From the NCBI RefSeq assembly GCF_001039355.2, contig NW_019775424.1:251740-315739 (forward strand): DNA of 64,000 nt, read 5' to 3'. This DNA is from Lingula anatina (Eukaryota; Brachiopoda; Lingulata; Lingulida; Lingulidae). Below are positions 27,501-41,900 of this stretch, in pieces. The translations under genes and the position numbers were made by a program. The notes beneath the pieces were generated by a model. That model was not told where the DNA came from. It ran no database searches and saw nothing but the letters and a program-made list of their open reading frames with translations. The first letter of the stretch is position 1. Every line of letters starts with the position of its first letter.

Positions 27501-28564
27501 TTTATAGAGGTACAATGTAAATGTATTTGGTGGACTGTGTTTATGTATGAGGAGATGACTAACATAAGTCAGAGATGATAACAGGTAGACAGCTAGGTGT
27601 GTAGCTAGAAAGGGATGTATTGAATTTTTACATCCCTATTAACTGATTCCATTTCATAACTTATACTTTATTATCAGTGTTCTCTGTGAGCATATAAAAG
27701 TGTATCCTTGTCCTTTTCATGTTTAAATTTCAGGCAGATAAAGAAATGAGGAAACTTCACACTTTATGTATATATTTACATATTTAAATGTAGAATTTTT
27801 CTACGATTTCTTTTCATCAAAATGGTAAAAAAAAAAAACAACAATAAATGCAGGTGCTCAAAAATGGTTGTTTGAAATGAAAAAGATGATAACACAGTCT
27901 TTAAAATTTTTTTAATTTCATTTTTCTTAATAAATTTGTTCCTTGTCATTGCAGGTGTGATGCCCCGTTGACGTTACGAAACTACAGGTAAGGAAGTTTG
28001 ATCTTTCTACTTATTCATTAGCTTATTCAGGGGCGGATTTAGGCCGTCTTCTGGGTCTTCCGGAAGACGGTCAGATTTTCAAGTTTACATTGACTGGTAT
28101 CTATTTTTTCTGATGGAAGACGGTCAAAAATGGGGGATGGATCAACAAACATAATTTTGAAGACTCTCAGAAAATATCTCTGGATCCGCCCCTGTTATTA
28201 GCCTTACATTTTGCAATATTCTACTCAGAAGAGATTGCATCTTGTATAAGATTTTTTCACCAAATTGAATCCCTGGGCCCGAAAGGAAAGCAATTTTTCA
28301 CCTAGTAAAGACATACACCTTCAGAACCCTAGTGATCATATGTCAGCACATTTAAATATGGCACCTTATAAATGCCTCTTGTAACAGAATGGTTTCAGTT
28401 GACACAAAATACAAAATATGAAATTCAGATAAACAGTCTACAATGGTTTTTGATTACAACTTTTGTTTACACTTCCTTTTTTATTCTGTTATTTTTGTAA
28501 GTGAATTGTTTATTTGCAAAAGTGATTGACATAAAAGCTTAAGGTTTGGAATTACATGCATATG

Positions 28565-28595
<31 letters not shown>

Positions 28596-31500
28596 ACAAA
28601 AAGAAAACACTCACATGTGCACATGCACATACACATACAATTCTACACACATGCACACATATACACAGGTACATGCACATGCATACATATATACACATGC
28701 ACACACCTCTGCATGCATTTTCATATACACTTCAAGTTCAATTGTAGGTAAGTTTGAATTCAATATAGTATGCATTGCTAGAGTATATTATTTGTATTAT
28801 CTCATAAGAGATATATAAGGAAATTGGAAGCCTTAAGTTTATCTTATATTTCACAAATTAGTAGGAAATGGGGGAAATGTACAATGTTAATGTCTGGGGA
28901 TTATGTTATTTGACTACCTGGGAATGGAAATTGAGGTGATGAATACAATTTTTAGTAAATCGATGCTTTTTTGTCCATGGCAATTTATGTCCTGTTTGGC
29001 ACGTGATCTATGTATTTGTCCTTCTAAAGAGGTGAAAATAACAAGTTTGTGTGGTTGTTGTACTTAAAGGGATACACAGTGATTACAGTGAAAAGGCTTG
29101 TCTGCTACATTTATTTTGCAATATTTGGAAAAACTGTCAAAGATGTTTTTGATAAGGAATTGATGGCATTACGGTGTAGCAACAGATTTGTCATTTTGTT
29201 AGCATTTTGTCATCGATTTGACTGCAGTTTCAAGTTTGTCAATTTTTCAGCTGGAAGGCAACATTACTGCTATGTTAGCTTATGGCCTGAGGTGTATTAG
29301 CTTACTTTCAAAGTGGTTTGGTATCTAATATTTGGATTGAAAGAGATCCATTGTCTTTTTCAAACTCATGACTTTGAGAACAAATAGTGTTTCAGTAGGA
29401 TACAGCACACCAAATTCAGTTTACCATGGTTTTTCAAAAAAAAATTAAGGCTAGTTTACATTTGGAAAAATCTGGTTCAGCCCTGGTACAATCTTGGCTC
29501 ACACCAGGACATCACCACTGTGACTTACAATGCAAAAGAATATTTTTTATCTGAATCTGATAATGACTGGAATTGTGTAAACTGCCCTTTTTCAATTGGG
29601 TTGCTTTTTATCAATATCTGCCATTCTGTGCCTCAAGGAGTGCAGAGTTTCTGTTACTAGAACAGTAATGGCTAATGGAAAATATGTGATTTGGGCTCTA
29701 GGGAGTTCTGACGGCAGAAATGACTCGTGGCAAATATCATTTTTGAGTCTCACTTAGTTTTAAAAATAATAATGACTAGTAAACACCCTAATATTAGGGC
29801 TTTTTTTTGGTAATATATATATATCTGAAGTGCATTATCTGAGCCAGGTCCCCATTTTTAGTTAACCACTCATGAAAGATACTTAACTGAAGTCGAGAGT
29901 GTAATAAGATATGTGAAAGACTGAAAAGCTTATGAAATCTTTTCAGTCAACAATTAAATGTAGAAAATCCTGTGTGCACTAAAAGATATGATGAAAACAA
30001 GTTGGCAGAAAGTCTGGCATTGAAATATAATATGCCAATGGCATATTATATTTCAATGCCAGACTTTCTGCCAACGCCCAATATTGTGCATGTATTTCTA
30101 CACGTTGTCTATTGGTCATGTGATGCATGTTACACGTGCTGAGTGGGCAGCAGTGTTCATAAGACTGGATAATTCCAGTAGAGAACTGAGAAAAATGCAA
30201 AGATGAAAAAAAATGATAATATGTCTTTAATCATATTTGACATGCAACTTTTTTTTTGGATGATTTTGATTGAAAACCTATGAATATAAATACCACATAA
30301 TAAAATTTCATTTCAGTTAATGAGACATAGATTAAAATGGCCTGGTAATACTTATTTATTATCTTTGTTATGCAGGCAGTCATAATGAAAGATTTGATAT
30401 TAGGAAGGAGGACTAAGAAATGATGAAGACATTATTCACTTTTTTTGGCACATGCTTCTGTTAAACTGGTGTGTTTTTCATCATCCACTTACCAGGTTGT
30501 TAATTTGAGATTTATTTTTAAGGTAAGATAATTAATAAAGAATGAAATGATATGAAAAGAAACCAAAACACTGCAAATTTCTGATAGAAGTGGAAGTTAA
30601 ATAAAATATAACATCTAATGGTGCTAACAGATATAGGAGACCACGTTTTTGGCAGTTTTAACTCGAACAAAAGGTTGCATACAAGTAATGAAATTTGCAC
30701 ATATACCCCAGTGTTTTTGTGGTAAGATTCTTTAAAATGAGGAAATATTGACAAACTGCTGTGATACTAAGTTAAGACTTGACTTAACATAGGTCAAAAG
30801 GCAAGAGGGTTTCGGGGGGGAGGGGGGGGTTGAAAGAAATATTCTTGGTCCAGAAATTGTCCACTCTGAATCAAAAGCTAGCCCAGTGGTCAAATAGTGA
30901 TGACCTCTACTGTCATCAGTCTGATTAATTAAGACATCCAACCATGTTGGTCATAAGTGAACAGTGGAAAAAAATGGTCAGATTTTTTTATTATAATTAT
31001 ACGATCTAGGTTCTAGGCCATTCTGGCATTATAGGTTGACAAAGGTCCACTTTTTCATAAAAAGTACCACCTTTTTTCTATTTTTCAAATGCTGGCTACA
31101 GGCTTGTAACAGGTCCATTATATTTAGGTACACACATACATCCTTACCCACACACACACACACATGCACACATGCACACACACACGCATTCTCAGAATTT
31201 CTAAAATCTAATTACTAGTAGTGAAAATCATGCCCCCAGAAGAAAACAAGAAACACATTGGCCTCTTTACATGGACATTGGACATCATGAGAACCACTCA
31301 CCTGAATTAATTAGACAAGAATGTTGACATGTGAATTGTTGGGAGTCAGAAGCACTGATGTCTCTTCAGGCTACACATTAGATAAATAAACATCTGTTGC
31401 TAACAGCTGAGCATCTTCACTCTGTCACATAAAATTAAGGATTATTATACTCAGTTATATTGCACATATTGGCTATGAATTCAATAAATGCCATGCACTC

Positions 31501-34500
31501 TGAGATATTTTATAAGATGTTCATTGTGAAATAGTTCATAAAGATTTAGATTGTTATTATTTTATTCTATTTTATTATATTTGCTATGTCTCTACATTTA
31601 TATATATTTCATAAAGGTGAAAAGAAAATCCAGTGATTTTTTTTACTATATTCTGAGTATTAATTTTAACTCAACTGACCAAGAACTTGATGTTACATCT
31701 GATATTTTTTGGTCACATCTCATTTTATTTACACTTATATAAACACTTTGGTAAATTAGGCAATTATTTTCGGTCAAATTGTCTCACATTAATTATTGAG
31801 CCATTACCAAGAGAAATTCAGCACTTCTGGCTGTACTACCACATTTCATTTCATTAACGCAGAGAAAGTCTCGTTCAGAAAAATCAAGGGCATTGATGTA
31901 AATGAATTACAAGGACAGATTACATCACAGCTGGGTGATTTAAGTTTTGATAATTTGAGTCCTGAGGAATGTGTGCTTCTGTATGACAGGACATTGACAA
32001 CTGCACTTGACAACCTTGCACCTGTCAAAACTAAAACGTTTGTTAAGAAAGATCTGCAACCTTGGATGAATGATCACATTCTGGAGGCAAAGAGAGACAG
32101 AAGGAAAGCGGAGAGGAAGTGGCGAGGTAGTAAATTAACTGTTCATCATCAGATCTATAAAGAAGCATGTTGTCATGTAAACAAATTAATCTGTCAAGCT
32201 AAAGAAACCTATTATTCTAACATGATACAAGAATGTGATGGTGATACGAAGGCTTTATTTAGAACTGTCAACACTATTCTGGGAAAAACTAATTGCTCTA
32301 AGTACCCCAAAACAGATTCAGTGAAAGATCTTGCAAATAACATGAGTGACTTTTTCGTGTCTAAAGTCAGTAATATCAACGCTGAACTTTCTGAATTAGG
32401 AAAGACTGTGACTACACCATCGCATCCACCTTTGTCAGAACTTTTACAAGAACCGCAGTCACTCATCACTATATTTGAACCAACAACCACTTGTGAAGTA
32501 ACAAAGATAATAAACAGTTCCAAAAAGACATCATGCATGTTAGACCCGATCCCATCATCATTATTGGTTCAGATTCTTCCGGCTGTAATAACTTTGATTG
32601 TGGAAATTATCAACAAATGTTTCACTGTGGGTGTTTTTCCAAAAAAGTTTAAATCTGCAATAATTCGCCCACTACTCAAAAAGGACAACCTTGACACGGA
32701 TCTTTTGGTAAACTATCGTCCTGTTTCCAATTTGTCATTTTTATCTAAGGTAGTAGAAAGGGTTATAGCAGTTAGACTATTTAAGCATTTAGAAGCAAAC
32801 AATCTTGTTGAGGAAATGCAGTCAGCCTACAAATTCAATCATAGCACAGAATCTGCACTTTTGAGAATTAAAAATGATTTGTTAAGTGGTGTTGACAAAC
32901 ATTCTGCTATGTTATTGGTACTGTTAGATTTGTCTGCTGCGTTTGACACAGTAGACCATAATATTTTATTGACATTTCTAGAGCAGAGTGTAGGGGTTAG
33001 AGATAAGGCCTTAGATCTTTTACGATCCTATCTTGTTGGGAGAATGCATCAAGTTAATATAAATGGTGTGCTTTCTGAACTCTCACAGCTTTTATTTGGT
33101 GTTCCTCAGGGGAGCGTGCTTGGCCCGCTTAAGTTTTGTGTTTACACCTTACCCCTTGGAGCAATTCTGCGTTATCATAAGATAGGTTACCACTTTTATG
33201 CCGATGATACCCAGTTGTACACATCTTGTAACATCCATGATCCAGCATTGTCTGTGAACACAATTGTTGATTGCATATCAGACCTCAGAGGTTGGCTCAT
33301 TTCAAACAAATTGAAGATAAATGATGGAAAAACAGAATTTTTAGTCATTACTCAACCCCACAACAAGGGCCTTGCTCATAACTTGCAACTTAAAATTGGA
33401 GCTAGTATGGCATTTTCCTCCCCCCATGTAAAAAATTTAGGAGTATACTTTGATTCTACACTTTCAATGGACAAACAGATCTCCAACATCACAAGGTCTT
33501 GTTTATTCAACATTCGGAATATTGGTACCATAAGGAAACATCTGAATCAATCTGCTGCTGCTACTGTTATACACTCATTGGTAACTTCCAGGCTAGACTA
33601 TTGCAATTCTATATTATATGGATGTCCAGATGATAAGATCAAAAGATTACAACGCATCCAGAATATATCAGCACGGCTTTTAATGCTACAGCCTAGGGAT
33701 TGCCATATCACTCCAATTNAAATTGACTAAACAACATAACCAAGTTAAATCACTTTAGCAGTTGTTGATGAACCTTTAGTCAATAAATCAACAGCTCAAA
33801 AAAAATAAAGATGAGCATTTATATGTCAACTTGAGTGAAATTCAGTGTGTGGTAGTTGTAAGCCTGGTTGGTTTTTAATGACTCACTGTCTAAAATAACT
33901 AACATAGGAAGGAGGGCACTTGCGAAGGGTGATTCAGATGTATATACAAGTATATATACTGTTGAGGTGTCACTCTTGCATATTTTTTTACAAACCTGGA
34001 CACAAGAATTGACAGTTTATTTGGTGCACCATATATTTATTAGGGGTACTTATATTTATTGTGTCATCTGTTTTTATTTTTGTGGATGCCAACGGTGACC
34101 TTTAATTCTTCGGGGACAAAATTCTAGATGTCAACGTGGTTTTATTTTAAATCTGTGGACTGATTTTGACAGTGTTTTTATATGGTAGGATCAGATGGAC
34201 TATTGAGGTCTACTGCAAGTACAAGTATGGATATGGACTGTGTTTACCTTGTAATGGAATAGAACCAAAATATTAACAGGACCGGAATCAGATTTATGAC
34301 GATTTCTGACATTGGGAGAGTAATTTTTCTTGATCATATCAGTAGATGATAATGACCTCTTTAAGAAGGAAGGGAGAAACTTCAGTCATCCCATCGTCCC
34401 TGAGGTTATGACATATTAACTCCCAATTTTTCATCACCTTCCATTATTGCAATTAATGACAGTGACAGCTGAACTAGGATATCAATTAATGGCATGATGA

Positions 34501-35269
34501 GATGGCTACTGATGTGAACTATAATGATGGATGTGTATTATGAAACTCACTACACACACACATCCTGGCATAGGTACATATAGGTGTAGCTGTCATAGAG
34601 ATATAGCGGTACACACACTTCCTATGTGTTAACCATTGCACAAGCTTTTTGGAAAACAGGATCTGAGTTAATGTACATGGGATGTTAGCTGAAATTTAGA
34701 CTGATTTAACGTATTACACAGCTACAGTTGTTCAGAATGGGAAGGAATTATTGTGTGACAATGTACAGTTTCATTGGACCTTGAATCAGTGTAGAAAAAT
34801 GTTCATGAAGATAAGAGCCTTGCTGAAAGTGATACAGTACGGGAAAGGAAAGTGAAACAAACCCAAGCCAACGTAAACTGTAGTGGAAATTGTAGAATTA
34901 GGTGACAGCTTGTTATCAGAAGACTCGAAGCTGTATCTTATTCTTCCTGCCTGATAAACAGGAGCTGTTCTATCATGACAATCTAGGACAAACTATTTTT
35001 TCCATTATGATTTGATTGGCCCTTGACAGAAGGATTAATAGACTTAGTGTAATTACTAATTATTTTGGAGTAAAAGTAGAGACTGGAAATCGTAATCTTG
35101 GATATGAGCATTGGAGATGGGGAGAACAGCTATGATGAAACTTAAGCTTGAGAAAGCTTTGCTGTTAGAAGAGATTGCTAAGAAATCAAGGTAAATTTGC
35201 ACTTAAAAATGTTATTTAGAGTTTTGTTTCCAGACTGTGATTATCAAAAAAAAAACTCTCTCTCTGTTT

Positions 35270-35329
<60 letters not shown>

Positions 35330-38300
35330 GGCACACGTGTACAAAAAAGTAGCTGCTAAGGTACTAATTATCCTGTCAACTTCATATTTTGAGCCCTTTC
35401 TCAACTTCCTTCCCCCCCTTAACAGAAAGGACACCTGGTGCTCCCCTCCCCTCCCCCCCCCCTTTCCAGTAATAAGAATTTTTATCATTTGAACATGTCC
35501 TCCACTGTGAGAAAGGCCCAGGTTTCTAGATAACGTGCCAATATATGAGTTAGGTTAAGAGAGTTGTTTGTGCATTTGTTTCTGGTGATATTCAGCAAGA
35601 CAGCTAGATAGTGAGCTTTGTTTTATTCACGTTCTGTAGATTTTGCTGAAAAAGTGAGTGCTGACATGTAGATAGACCTGTGCATGTAGATAGAGGAAGG
35701 GAAGTTATTCTGTCAGCTCGTTGCTATTTTCTGAAGCACTTTTCTTTTACGTAGAGGCAGTTTAACACGTGTAAGGTTGGTTAAATTTGATTTCTGAAGA
35801 AATCTGCCCAATGAGTACTGCCTTTGGTGACATACACTGAAATGCAATTAAGACACTTTGCACTGATTGGCTTAGACTTTCTTATGATTGACAGTCATCG
35901 ATTGAAAGTCAATTAACCTGCAATGACGTTAAAATAAAGGATCAGCATTCAGTAAGAGCGATTAGTATTGGTGGGATCAGAATCGAGGGCTGTTAGTTTT
36001 TATGTAAAGATCAGTTTAATATTTAAAATTGCATTATGCCTCGCCATTTGCTTACTTGTTTACCACTGACATTGAGAAGATCAACTGCCAACCAAAGGTT
36101 GTTATTACATGTGCCATTTTATTGCTTTTTAAAAGCTTTTTTAGAAAGTTTTATTTGGACTTTTGAGAGTAATTTTAATTATTTTTTGCTTTTTTTGGCA
36201 GAGAATATATTATAGTGCTACTTAACAATGAGACAAAATTTTAAATGCATCTTCTGCTTCTACAGACATGGAATTACGGAGCTATAAGACATTTTAGGTT
36301 GCAGTATTTGTGTTTATTAGCAACAACATTTTTTTCTTTCCAGGCGCCAGGGAATGGACGGGAACGTCTATTGTGAGAAACATGTCCCGGCGTCCAGGAT
36401 GCTTGCGGACCTTGAAGTTGACAGGAAAGCTGTAAGTTGTATTTTTTTATTTACACTTCACTGTTAATTTCTGAAGCCTTCAAAGAGGTGATTGCTTATT
36501 GTGGGAATTGCAATAAAATATCAGCTTAAGTTATTAATATAGAGTCTTCAAATATTTTCATTGATGCTCCTTGTAACTAGGTGAAATTTTCTGTTCAGCG
36601 GCTCTAAAAAAGTAAATCCTCATCACTGTTGAAGTAAAGATATCAATTATAGGTGTTTTGTGAACCACCATAACACTGTAAATTTGTGTGAATATTTAAG
36701 CTTTTTACCAAAAAACAGACATTATTTTGGGGGTATTCATATAATTACACCGTATTGTTATTAGAAAATTGACTCAATTTCTTTTTCTTTTTTAGACCAA
36801 TGATTTCAATATATTAAAGCTTTTTACCAAAAAACACATAATTTTGGGGGTATTCATATAATTACACCATATTGTTATTAGAAAATTGACTCAATTTCAT
36901 TTTCTTTTTTAGACCAATGATTTCTTTGATCTCTTGGAGCGAATGCAGAGTCAGCGTTTTGACGATCAGCGATGTGAGATGCCGCTTAATGTGCAGGTAA
37001 GACCTACTGATTGGTAATAATAAGGATTTATGTAGTCAGTCAGTTAAAGGCCTAGCTTTCATTACTAGTGCATCTAGGTAACTGAACCAGCTGAGAGACA
37101 ACAGCTTGCCACAAGAAAGGGAAATTTGCACTTTTTTCCTGGTATTTTCACAGGAAAAAGAATTGTGTGTAAACCTTGCTAATTTTACTTAGCTTATTAG
37201 CTATATATCTTATAAGGTTTCATATGGTCTGGTATTGCAAAGGTTAGCTATTCCGAAGGTTTGCTGTTCCTAAAGTTTCCCTGTGTGAAAATTTGGCATA
37301 CTGAAGGTTTGCTATACTGAAGGTCCAAATAAAGTGAAAAGATAGTAAATCTCAAAGAAGACTAGTGTACATGTATGATGTACAAATAGCTAAATGGCTT
37401 CTTTGACACAGAAGTCATTGCCCTGATTACACAATTAATACAATTCATGAATTGATATTATCGCCAAATAAACTTTTTCAGAACATCAAACCTTGGGAAT
37501 AGAAAACCCTCTGAATAACAAAGCCTTTTTTCTCGTAATGACTAACCTTTATGAATAGCAATAAATTTAAGATTTAAGGTTCCTTTCAGAACCTAAGGAA
37601 ATTCAAACCTTTTAAACATAACCCTGACTTCAGTTTTTCAAAGGGTTACTTGGGTTCGTTTTCTTATCACTCCAAAAGAAGAAAAAGGTCAAATGAGATG
37701 CATAGTGTACTATTTTTGATCATACTAAACATAAATGCATGTTAACACAATGTGAATTTTGAGGATGAAGGACTTACAGATCTGCAGGTCAAATATGGCT
37801 AACTGGCTTAAAAGGTACCCACTTATTATCCCTTGATGGTCCCTTGATGCGGAGGTGGTTTCCTTTTATGATGGGTCAGCCATATTTAGTCCACAGATCA
37901 GTGAGTCAGCTGATCAACTGGGCTGGATGCACTCAGATTACAGTTCATATGAAAAATCTATTTTCTAAAAATCGCGGTATCTTGTGATCATGGTCTGTAC
38001 CCTGAATACCCCGCAGCGTAATTACTGACAGCGCGACCCAGTTACTTCCAAAGCTGTAATTTACTCTCGGCTGCTCTTGGAGTGATCACAAGATACCGCG
38101 AATAGAAAATAGATTTTTAGAAAATAGATTTTTCATACGAACGGTCCCAAAGAGAGGGAGAGAGAGAGAGTGGAGGCAGTATTCAAGGAGGAGCAAGAAT
38201 TAAGAGAGAATCTGTGATCTTTTATAATAATAATAATAATAAAAATAGTACTATTCTATATCATTTCTTTCAGCGATATGATTTTGTTGAAATTTTGCTG

Positions 38301-38885
38301 AGATTGCAATCTCAAAGAATGGAAGAGCAGCGTTGTGAACTGCCTTGTGGGAAGGTTAGGCATAGCCCATATATCTCGTACTGCTATCATCGTCTGCACT
38401 ACTGTTCTTTACTCAACAAAAGAACTATCATAATGGCATGATTTGGCTTCTTTGTAAAACATTTAACCATAAAGTTGCAAACATTGACCTGGTACAATAA
38501 TATGTTTGGTTTAAAATATTTATAAAAAAGTTACTAAATTTTAAGGTTTCTAAGTTAAAGATCACCTGGATAGATTTCTTTTTGTTGAGTACTATACACA
38601 TGTTATATGTTATCACTTTGCAGCAAGTATCGGATCAGGATGACAATTCCCTGTCTCAACAAACTTATCTGTCTCTATTGCTATAAATGTGGTTCTTTGT
38701 GTCTTTTATGTGTTGTGACACTGGGATACTGATAGATTAGAGTGCCTATGCTAATATAAGTGCCAAATAAGCAATTTGTCATTTGCTAATTTTTCAATCA
38801 AACCTAAATAGTGTGCTTTAATATGCAAGTATGTATGGATATGTGAAAGTGTGTGTCTCTTTCTGTTCATGCATGCATGCTCTCA

Positions 38886-38935
<50 letters not shown>

Positions 38936-41900
38936 ACGAGTGGTGTTATATTATGTGTGCAAACACCAAGGACTATAAGCAGTTTGCTCATTCATGTTTT
39001 TCCTTTTGCTGTTATTATATATGGCATGATTCTGTGGCTGAAATCATCAAGGTGTGGGTGTAAGATTTGTGGAAGTGGTAAAGGCACTGATGTTGCAAAT
39101 ACACTTGATGCTCTGGAGGTAGAAACTGTTGGATGGTCACATTCACAACTTATATTTTCTAATTTGTTTTGGTCTAATTTGTTTAAATTTTTTTAATTTA
39201 GTTAAGTTCTTTTGAGAAAGGGTGCCAGATTACTTAGATACGGCAATTGCCTGAATATTCCAATATCTATATCACAGAAGTAATTTTCTCATCTGCCAAT
39301 GGGAGATTTTGACTTATCTTTTATTAAGTTCAACTTATTCTTGCTGTGAATGCGACCACTGTGTGTTGTGTTATATGGTGCATGGGTGTCAACATATCTC
39401 CCACAGTAATTCTAGACATTTCCTTAAGAAGAAGTCTGCAGTAGTTCTCTGTATGAACTGAACAAGGCCATATATGAGCCTTGGACTGTGTTAATTCGTT
39501 GCTATGACAACTGATCACAAAATAAGTCTCTATTTGTCACTTAACATGTTTTATATTTTAGATATATGTTTAATGTGTTTTACTGCTCCCATAATACTAC
39601 TGAAGATATATTTGTTCTCATCTTCATAAGATCTGAATATGCATTATGAAAATCATTTAGAAAAACATCAGTTTAGACAACTTTAGGTCCATAAAATAAC
39701 TTTAGTTAGTTACTAAGACAACACATAAATATACCTTTCCTTTCAATTTCACTGTATTATCAACAGCTTTGCAAAAGTGGAAGCGTGTTAATTATTCATT
39801 TATCCTATACAGGCAAAAGAGCGTGATATAGGAGTTTAGTTACCATGACAAAATAACATTTTTTATTTATTTTTATAGGTATAGGTATATTTATTTTATA
39901 TTTATAGGTTAGTTGCCAAGAGAGAAAGCATAGAGCAGAGAGCACAGTAGAGATGGTAAGTTAGTTACCATGGCAACAAGCATATTTTATCACCATTGGT
40001 CATAGTTGGTACTAATCCAATTCCATCACTTAAGATGTATTTGTACAGATTTAAACATACAGTAGAAAGAGATAGATGTCATAACCACTTATATGAATAA
40101 CCAGATGAATCATATCCCTCTCTCTCTCTCTCTCTCATAATCATAATGGTAATATTTTCAATTTTGATTTTAGATCTTAAAGGGCCCTGGCCCCTACCCC
40201 ATGATATCTGTGCCTACAGCAGGTGGTTACTGGGTAGATGGGACTGATCACTCCTGCCCTCTGGATAATGAGGGAAACCCTACTATGGCGACACCTGTTG
40301 GGCCTTATAAGGTTGAAGATGATGAAACAGTGTTAAATTATAGGAGACATTTCTTAGGGAAGGTGGGTGTTATATGTACAGATTTTTTTATGTATTGATA
40401 CAAAATTGTTAAAGACAAACTTAACAGTACATGGCATTTTGACTCCTTTCTTTTGTATCATGGTGATTTTTATTCTTGTGCTTTGGATTTATCAGAAGAG
40501 ATTTTAGATTGTTAATGCTATGAATTTTCATCATAGAAAAAAGTCCTTTGGAACAACAAGTCTATATCAGTGATTCACTCATTCTTCATTTATCTTGAAA
40601 AATTATCTCAAAAGGGAGAATGTGACAAATTGTTCTATATTTTCCCATTCTAGGAACATTTCAATTTTTATGCCATGGATGATAACTTGGGCCCCATAAT
40701 AATGTCAGTGAAGACAGAAAATGTGTCCTCCCAGGAACATGTTCGTATTATCCTTAGAACACACAGAGGCACGCAGCACGAGATTGTCCCAGTGTGCAAC
40801 TTGGAACCACTTCCAAGTCCTGCGCGAATGGCTAAAATGATATGCGATGATATCACAACTGAGCATTTTCACCCTGTATTGTTTCCGAAGGTTGGTATTA
40901 TACATTTTACTGTAGAAAGAAAGTTGTTATTTAACTATTATAAGTCAACTATCGCATTTTGAATATGGGTCTTATTGAGTTTTTAAATAGGTCACCATAC
41001 TTTATTTGTTGAAAGCCATTCATTTGAATATATAAATATTACAATACATATATTTGATTAAGAATAAGTCTTTGGTGAATTGTTGTCCAAAAGCAGTTCA
41101 GTCAATTATTTAACAAATTTATTCCTTAACCAATCCTCTTTGTATCAAGGCAAGCAGCCAGAACAAAATTATACTATTTATTATATATAGTATATACTAA
41201 ATTATACTAAATTATATACTTATACATTTACAATTTTTTATGTTGGAGTGGACAACAGTTCTGTCAGAAGTTATTCTTGATTATGAATGATTATCAATAG
41301 TAATCACAGTATGTTGGGATGTTTAAATTGATAATTATTTTTCAATTTGAAGGGATCAGAGATGATTGTCAACTACGATGAACACATTCTGACAAATACT
41401 TTTAAGTTTGGGGTCATATACCAAAGATTTGGGCAGGTAAGATTTTACGTTTCTTTATCTATTTTTTGTTCTTGATAACTGTTAAATTTATGTTAAACAT
41501 TTGCTGTGCGCCTTATTGTAGGATAGATATTGATCAAGTTTCAATAAGATTATTGTTCGAAATATTAAATTATACATTGCTTTGGTAACAAAATGTGAAA
41601 ACATTGCACTGACTTTAAAATTGATGAGGAATTTTCAATTTGCAAATTTCTGGGAAATTCTAATGTGCTGACGTGGATTTTAAGCTTGGCAACAAATTAA
41701 AAACTGTTAAACCAGATATTGCAACAAGGCAAGTGAAAATTGTGCACATTGTCATATCGGAATTACATGATCAGGTAGGCACATTATCAACTTGAAGGTG
41801 AGATCATGACGTAGCAAGTGTATACACCTGTTTCCTTTTAGATTTAACAATATGTTACGTGTTAACTTTTCAGACAAAGGAAGAGGAAGTATTTGGAAAC

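Larger units (their letters stand above)
27988..36343 (+). other. Large RAP1GAP intron
   Basis: Holds the 167-bp TIR element, CA tracts, the 75-bp palindrome, a dispersed repeat, the LINE and a CT tract. No coding exon recognised. Confidence 0.7.

Noticed and set aside
38629-38690. Possible exon after TTTGCAG reading [13 protein letters not shown]
   Set aside because: No donor before the in-frame TAA and no family match.
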